Source: Ochromonadaceae sp. CCMP2298 (lineage: Eukaryota; Sar; Synurophyceae; Ochromonadales; Ochromonadaceae). From it: 10,639 nucleotides of DNA. A program made the position numbers and the translations under genes. The stretch is from NCBI GenBank assembly GCA_026770595.1, contig MU634711.1, positions 1 to 10,639 of the forward strand, given 5' to 3'. The notes under the pieces were generated by a model. It was not told where the DNA came from, did no database searches, and worked only from the letters and a program-made list of their open reading frames with translations. Shown here piece after piece: positions 7,501 to 10,639 of the stretch. Position 1 is the stretch's first letter. Each line of letters opens with the position of its first letter.

Positions 7501-9261
7501 GAGGAAAGGTTCGAGGCGATCGCAGGTCAGCTGCGCTCTACCTCGGGCTCTATTCGCTTCATCGAGGAACAGTTAGTGTCTAGACAGAGGGGGGTGGAGG
7601 CGCAGAGGGAGGGGCAGATCGACTACAGAGAAAAGCTGCTGGGCGATCTGGAGGTGAAGGCCAGGGAGCGCGCAGAGGCGGCTGAGATGGAGACGCACAG
7701 ATTGAAGGGCATTCTGGGTGCGATGGAGGTGATGGTGGGCAGCCTGAGGGAGCAGGGGTCGGAAGAGAAGGAGCGGCTGAGGGTGGAGACGATACGCCTG
7801 CACTCACGGCAGGGCGCGCTGGAGGCCGAGAAGAGCGCACTGCAGACACGCAATGGTGACGAGCTCGCCTACCTGAAGCAGCGCTCTCGTGAGGTGGAGG
7901 TGGAGTTACTACGTCTGGCGGGGGAGAAACAGGCGCACTTCGAGGGTTTTGCGGACCAGCAGAGGGCTTTAGAGATTTCCAGGGGGGATCTGGAGACCCA
8001 GCAGGGGACTTTTAGGAGAGCGCAGGCGGCTGCGGAGGGTCGATTGAGGGATGAGGAGGCGAGGGTGAGGAGGATGGGGGAGGAGGTAGGCCAGGAGAGG
8101 CGGGCGCTGGAGGAGATGCGATCGGAGGCAGTGAGGGATATAGATAACGCAGAGGAGTTGAGGACGGTACTCAGGCAGGCGCAAAAGCAGTCCGAGGGGG
8201 AGCGGGCACAGCTTAGGGAGGTAGGTCAGCAGTACGCAGCTGCAGCGGCAGATCTGCAGGAGAGACAGGCAGCCATGGAGGCCCAGTCGCAGAGCCTCGG
8301 AGAGAGAGAGAACGCCCTGAGGGAGGGGTACGCTGCAATGAAAACTGCAGCCACCGACCTGTCCCAGAGAGAGTCAGAGGTGCAACAGGGGATGCAGTAT
8401 GTCGAGCGCAAGAGAGCGGCGGTGGGGCGGGCGGATCGCGAGATGCTAGATAGGCGGCTGGAGAGTGCGGCGTCGTTTAGAGAGTGGTCAGCGACACAGC
8501 TTGTGCCCTACGTACCCGCATCATCTGCACCCTACCCACCCGCAGTACCCTCCTACTCACCCGCCATGCCCACCTATGCACCCACTTACGGAGCACACGT
8601 GCCTGTACGGGAGTCGTTCGAGCAGTACGACTATGACGCAAGGGAGGGGGATGGGGAGGACAGGGACGGGAGGGATGGGGACGGTGGGGACGTGAGGGAG
8701 AGCATGGACAGCAGGGACAGCAGGGACGACAGGGCCCCACCCAGAGCAGGCACGTACCCAAATAACGCGTACTACCACAGTACGTACCCCAACAGTACAT
8801 ACCCCACGTACCCCGGCCGTTTCGCAGCCCCCGCACCCTACAGCAATCACAACCACGGTGCTCAGAGCACCCAAAACACCCACACTGCCTACAGTAACGA
8901 GAACCTGTACGGACAGGGGGGGCAGGGGCAGCAGCGGTCCTGGACTGAGGATTTCCAGGCAAAACTCAGGAGCGCGTACACAGGCGCAGGGACGGACACA
9001 GGCGTACGCACGGGCACGGGTGGGTGGGCAGGTGCGGCGGCGTGGGGTGCGGGGTCGGGCAGCGGCCGAGTGGGCGGTGGGGGCCCTACCGGGGGGCGTC
9101 TGCCCACGGAGTTACGACAGGCACAGGCAGCACTGCGTCAGTCACGCAACCAGCTGGGCGGCCTATCGGGGTCCGACAAGCTGGGGGATGGGGGAATGGG
9201 AGGGGAAGGGGAATTTTTGGCTGCGCTGCTCGAGAAGCGGAAAAGAGCAGAGGTGCTGTAG
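4585..9261 (+). CDS. FBF1: Large coiled-coil protein, probable FBF1 (Fas-binding factor 1) homologue of ciliary transition fibres
   Basis: A 1558-residue protein that would sit on the distal appendages (transition fibres) of the basal body and help gate ciliary entry. The start at 4585 is the first ATG in the open frame and lies in CACCATGC. Residues 1-790 are disordered and low in complexity: an acidic Ser/Pro-rich N-terminus, Met-Gly tracts (about 179-219, 543-565, 682-706, 849-866), a Gly-Ala run (374-393), an Ala-Pro run (636-672) and a Gln-rich run (743-796). Residues about 796-830 and 870-1300 form long coiled coils. The tail (about 1305-1558) is rich in Pro, Tyr, Gly and Ser. The family call rests on the order of the coiled-coil segments, which resembles the C-terminal half of animal FBF1 from memory: an H..EL segment, a predicted break, then long Arg/Glu-rich helices. 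Generic coiled-coil similarity is the main alternative. Small introns inside the low-complexity parts cannot be excluded. Confidence 0.6.
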   Translation: MLDDSWDSANSPPQRSKKLSSLEGLPAPNGRRFSPEDDKDKDAMFSPETSQSGSPDNSPAKGGGGGFGKSKYAYTLEDSPTKDDYLSNFATDSADLEDSILGELLGGGSRKTGGGSAKARSGGKLHPIGGEDKSPVNRAKSQSRASPRLSAHSPKSSKASNSGPSSRTHAPSPSQEDEFESMGSPGSMGGMGGGGMGLGSMGGMGMGLGGLGSMGGAKGRLRQQHPSFDAADDGEMRHIIELGNPAQKLGKQESQGQSPGNQGIDTPQPQPHSTNPFSTSGGSGGAGADRSGAVSGGGGGGYLPSGLGDSEKSDQGKASSGAGGSKGGDGDEGLAFIPSFLEPGRQVRRRRQLDSPGVGTGKLDELDRVLGLGGAGAGAGAGAGASAGAAAGARRVADPFSSVETSKKPTAYQPDSDSSSDENILRRGRYNRKEPFPITRSSAPNTQIQTDPKSGGFENTVSTAPARASTFSPQPKGRAQGEGVVGGDAVAGASVGAGAVERERGWEREGEEENTNSASALTSLASLPNISPGHSARNPIPVSMGGDSMDGGGGGMGGGGGGSAKGGYLAGEGEGEGGREGQGRGRDFDDEEEELDVSGIVRADLGIGRGKKSPPKGSKSSPRNKGKEGKAGVSSPTATSASAAASAPASAPAPTASAFSFAPASAPAPTAPSGLVRDRSSMGIGGSMGGKSGMSGMGGGMGMGDMYPGHSRAGIERSLSLQSGEVGEEEVEEVEVVNIEAPVQAQTQAPAQTQEQAQPQYQQAQGQFRQTQGQTQGQGQGQQQGQMQGQQQGQQTSDLFLQQLQADRQALERRLVAEVEELKMKLLHPSASTQDYISSSSDAPAVRGMGSGGMSSSMGSMGMGLHPEKRDQYRALQETGVRQVQELLDQKRLILHLEGELSRLRDEGLIAQRRSQEDLQRERAQHEAEVGDVRQRAAGEAEAVLRRQEDTLLSLKALHSNELQSISARYKGEERFEAIAGQLRSTSGSIRFIEEQLVSRQRGVEAQREGQIDYREKLLGDLEVKARERAEAAEMETHRLKGILGAMEVMVGSLREQGSEEKERLRVETIRLHSRQGALEAEKSALQTRNGDELAYLKQRSREVEVELLRLAGEKQAHFEGFADQQRALEISRGDLETQQGTFRRAQAAAEGRLRDEEARVRRMGEEVGQERRALEEMRSEAVRDIDNAEELRTVLRQAQKQSEGERAQLREVGQQYAAAAADLQERQAAMEAQSQSLGERENALREGYAAMKTAATDLSQRESEVQQGMQYVERKRAAVGRADREMLDRRLESAASFREWSATQLVPYVPASSAPYPPAVPSYSPAMPTYAPTYGAHVPVRESFEQYDYDAREGDGEDRDGRDGDGGDVRESMDSRDSRDDRAPPRAGTYPNNAYYHSTYPNSTYPTYPGRFAAPAPYSNHNHGAQSTQNTHTAYSNENLYGQGGQGQQRSWTEDFQAKLRSAYTGAGTDTGVRTGTGGWAGAAAWGAGSGSGRVGGGGPTGGRLPTELRQAQAALRQSRNQLGGLSGSDKLGDGGMGGEGEFLAALLEKRKRAEVL
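5126..5243 (+). repeat. Met-Gly coding tract with many G-runs (G-quadruplex potential)
   Basis: Runs of three to six G separated by TAT, CAT or similar short spacers (for example GGGGGGTATGGGG) repeat over about 115 bases and encode SMGG/GMGG/GLGG modules. Many windows satisfy the G3+N1-7 fourfold pattern on the coding strand, so both mRNA and non-template DNA could form quadruplexes. Confidence 0.8.
5700..5763 (+). repeat. Gly-Ala hexamer tract
   Basis: GGTGCTGGCGCT-type hexamers encode GAGAGAGAGASAGAAAG. The tract contains the peptide GAGASAG, also found in the Gly-Val-Ala tract of the F-box protein. Confidence 0.8.
6226..6285 (+). repeat. Second Met/Gly tract with G-runs
   Basis: GGAGGGGGTGGAGGTATGGG followed by GGGGGCGGGGGCGGG encodes MDGGGGGMGGGGGG. 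It repeats the composition of the tract at 5126-5243 and meets the simple G-quadruplex pattern on the coding strand. Confidence 0.75.
6484..6602 (+). repeat. Ala/Pro/Ser coding repeat (GCCTCTGCTCCT type)
   Basis: Hexamer and dodecamer variants of GCCTCTGCTCCT and GCCCCCACC encode SAPASAPAPTA twice, separated by the short insert SAFSFAPA. Units such as CCTGCCTCTGCTCC recur near 6525 and 6570. Confidence 0.75.
6625..6700 (+). repeat. Third Met/Gly tract with G-runs
   Basis: Modules of GGTATGAGT, GGTATGGGG and related words encode GIGGSMGG and SGMSGMGGGMGMG. A fourth, shorter block lies at 7127-7176 (GMGSGGMSSSMGSMGMG). Confidence 0.75.
6805..6972 (+). repeat. Gln-rich repeat (CAGGCACAG / CAGGGGCAG units)
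   Basis: Degenerate 6- and 12-base units built on CAG encode QAQTQAPAQ, then QTQGQTQGQGQGQQQGQ and QGQQQGQQ. It lies just before the first coiled-coil segment. CAG and GGG triplets alternate, so it is not a pure CAG run. Confidence 0.85.
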
Positions 9262-9468
9262 GCTGTAGGAGTAGGGGAGGGTGTATGGTAATATAGGGTA
9301 GGGTATAAAGGAGGGTAGGATGTGGCTCAATACCGCAGAGGTGGGAGAAGGGGACAAAGACCATGTGAGGGTTGGGGAAAATATTTAAAACCCTATTTTC
9401 TTTTTAAAGTGCACTTAATTAACAACGCACACAGCAGTCGCTGGACTTTATTTCAGTTGCCTATGTGC
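9262..9468. other. Tail-to-tail interval between the FBF1-like gene and the MORN gene
   Basis: This 207-base stretch holds both 3' UTRs. The left half is G-rich and A/G-biased (GTAGGG and GAGGGTAGG words); the right half turns AT-rich around 9378-9422 (TATTTAAAACCCTATTTTC, TTAATTAA). I saw no canonical AATAAA on the plus strand for the FBF1-like gene. The AATAAA of the MORN gene is on the minus strand at 9447-9452. Confidence 0.6.
9447..9452 (-). promoter_or_regulatory. Probable polyadenylation signal (AATAAA) of the MORN gene
   Basis: Read on the minus strand, AATAAA begins 16 bases after the TAA stop codon (AAGCACATAGGCAACTG intervenes, partly shared with the signal). This implies a very short 3' UTR. 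Confidence 0.75.
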
Positions 9469-10295
9469 TTAAAAGGTCACAATGGAGTTGCCCACCCAGC
9501 TCACGTTGGGTGGCCGCACCTCTCCCTCCTCCAGAGGCTCCTCATCCTCCGCAGCCTTCTGCTCCACATAGCTGCCCCCCTGCGTGAGACCCGACTCGAA
9601 CGAGAAGGTTCCCTCGCCCAGAGGCCGGCCCAGCTTGAACTCCCCCTCGTACACAGCCGCCCCCTTGAGCACCCACTGCCCCTTGGTGACCTGCCCCTCC
9701 ACCCACTCGCCCGTGAGAACAGAGCTGTCCTTGCCGAACTCGTACGTGCCCTTGCCGGCCTTCTTGTTGTCCGCCCAGCCGCCTGAGTAGATATCCGTAG
9801 AATTTTTGTATGTGTACGTGCCCTCGCCCTGCATCTTGTTCTCAAACCACTCTCCCTCGTACACGTCGCCTGTGGGGTAGACCATCTTGCCAACGCCGTG
9901 CTTCAGCCCGTCCTTGTACACGCCCTCGTATCTGGCCTTCTCGGTGAGGCTCTCGTCCTCCTCAGTGCCGGGGGCCATCCACACGTACACACCGGGGCCC
10001 TGCTTGATGCGCTCGGCGTCGAAGGTGCCTGTGATTAAATTGAAGGGATCGGGGGGGGGGGGTAATATAAGGGGGTTAATATAAGGGGAAATATCAGGGA
10101 TTAGACACTCGTGGAATGGTCCGAGCTGGGAGCTGGCAGATGAACGGGGTTGGTCTTACCCTCGAAGGTGCAGCCGTTCACATAGGTGACTCTGCACTTC
10201 CCGGCACGTCTGATCCAGTTGGTCTCCTCGGGCTCCGCGCCCTCGGGCAGATCCAAGTACTCCACCTTGCACTGCGGCTCTTCCTCGTCACCCAT
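9469..10295 (-). CDS. MORN-repeat protein, probable radial spoke head protein (RSP1/RSP10-like), two exons
   Basis: A probable structural protein of the axonemal radial spoke head. Exons are 10295-10160 and 10028-9469, giving 231 residues. MORN repeats appear at about 38-62, 79-99, 102-121, 126-143 and 172-190 (YEGVYKDGLKHGVGKM, YEGEWFENKMQGEGTYTY, YSGGWADNKKAGKGTYEF, YEGEFKLGRPLGEGTFSF). Between the last two lies a degenerate copy, LTGEWVEGQVTKGQWVLKG, which resembles the equivalent irregular repeat of RSPH1 from memory; an acidic stretch (EDEEPLEEGE) and a Pro/Trp-containing tail follow, as in RSPH1. The N-terminal 37 residues are acidic and not repeat-like. The ATG has A at -3 and G at +4. 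The MORN call is firm. The spoke-head assignment is an inference; other axonemal MORN proteins are possible. Confidence 0.85.
10029..10159 (-). other. MORN-gene intron (131 nt, GT-AG)
   Basis: Minus-strand exon 1 ends TTCGAGG followed by GTAAGACC; the intron ends TTAATCACAG. Joining gives codon GGC and the continuous repeat NGCTFEGTFDAERIKQG. Inside the intron there is a 12-base homopolymer (G on plus, C on minus, 10051-10062) and two copies of TAATATAAGGGG (10063-10074 and 10077-10088, plus-strand reading). Confidence 0.9.
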
Positions 10296-10639
10296 ACTTC
10301 ACAGATATACGAGAAGAAAGTTGAATATAGTGGCTTTCTGTAGGAGCAGCGGAGAGGTCCGTCCTATCGCCCAACTCTGGGCACATCTCCTCTTGCAACC
10401 GTTGCTCCCTCTCTTCCAAAACCGATGGGGAAACCGTTTCGTTTTGAACTCAACTGGGACCTGGGAACCTTTGGCGAGTTGAGGGGACCTGCAGACCTGG
10501 GAATGTGACCTTGTTTTTTGGAATTTCTGTCCTCTTCTCATCAAAAAGACGCGGGCGAGCATGATAAGGGCTATCACGTAACATATAAGGCGTCATTTGC
10601 AGTAAGTTTATGTATTACCTGTGTCAGTGTTGTGGTGCA
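10296..10639. other. Right-edge region: upstream of the MORN gene, no recognised gene
   Basis: Frames here are short and look random. The stretch should hold the 5' UTR and promoter of the minus-strand MORN gene. It contains an inverted repeat GCAAC-C-GTTGC at 10395-10405, another (CTCAACT/AGTTGAG) at 10449-10455 and 10477-10483, a CTTTGGC at 10469-10475, and GACCTGGGAA twice (10458-10467 and 10494-10503). Whether another gene begins to the right cannot be told. Confidence 0.55.

Noticed and set aside
10299-10577. Minus-strand frame of 92 codons upstream of the MORN gene
   Set aside because: It has no domain, does not join the MORN gene in frame by good splice sites, and is likely untranslated or promoter DNA.
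1-10639. tRNA, rRNA, CRISPR array, transposon ends or virus-like genes
   Set aside because: No cloverleaf with a T-arm consensus, no spaced identical repeats, no transposase or reverse-transcriptase motifs, and no long terminal repeats were seen.

Overview
This window looks like compact nuclear DNA from a flagellated single-celled eukaryote. The evidence is two clear GT-AG introns, AATAAA-type polyadenylation signals, Kozak-like start contexts, and three proteins that belong to cilia and basal bodies. The lineage cannot be fixed from the sequence. TAG (three genes) and TAA (one gene) both end proteins, so a code with reassigned TAA/TAG, as in many ciliates, is unlikely. The DNA is GC-rich. 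Its proteins carry many low-complexity inserts (Pro-Val-Pro-Gly, Gly-Ala, Met-Gly, Gln-rich, poly-Ser).

Layout, left to right. 1-551: no recognised gene, taken as the upstream region of the first gene. 552-1874 (+): an F-box protein with a RanBPM-like SPRY domain that is interrupted by two in-frame repetitive stretches, which may be unspliced introns. 1875-2369: the 3' regions of two converging genes. 2370-4186 (-): a KATNAL2-type katanin p60 ATPase with a LisH domain and a one-intron gene model, whose last 11 residues lie on a 37-base exon. 4187-4584: a 398-base head-to-head promoter region. 4585-9261 (+): a 1558-residue coiled-coil protein best matched to FBF1, a transition-fibre protein. 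9262-9468: a short tail-to-tail interval. 9469-10295 (-): a two-exon, 231-residue MORN-repeat protein resembling radial spoke head proteins of the RSP1/RSP10 group. 10296-10639: its upstream region.

Three of the four genes would act in one organelle: KATNAL2 on microtubules at the basal body and axoneme, FBF1 at the transition fibres, and the MORN protein in the radial spoke head. KATNAL2 and FBF1 are divergent from one promoter region, which would suit joint control. The F-box/SPRY protein would be a substrate receptor for a ubiquitin ligase and has no evident ciliary role.

All functional calls come from reading translations and from memory of the families. No database search was run. I saw no tRNA, rRNA, CRISPR array, transposon or virus-like gene.
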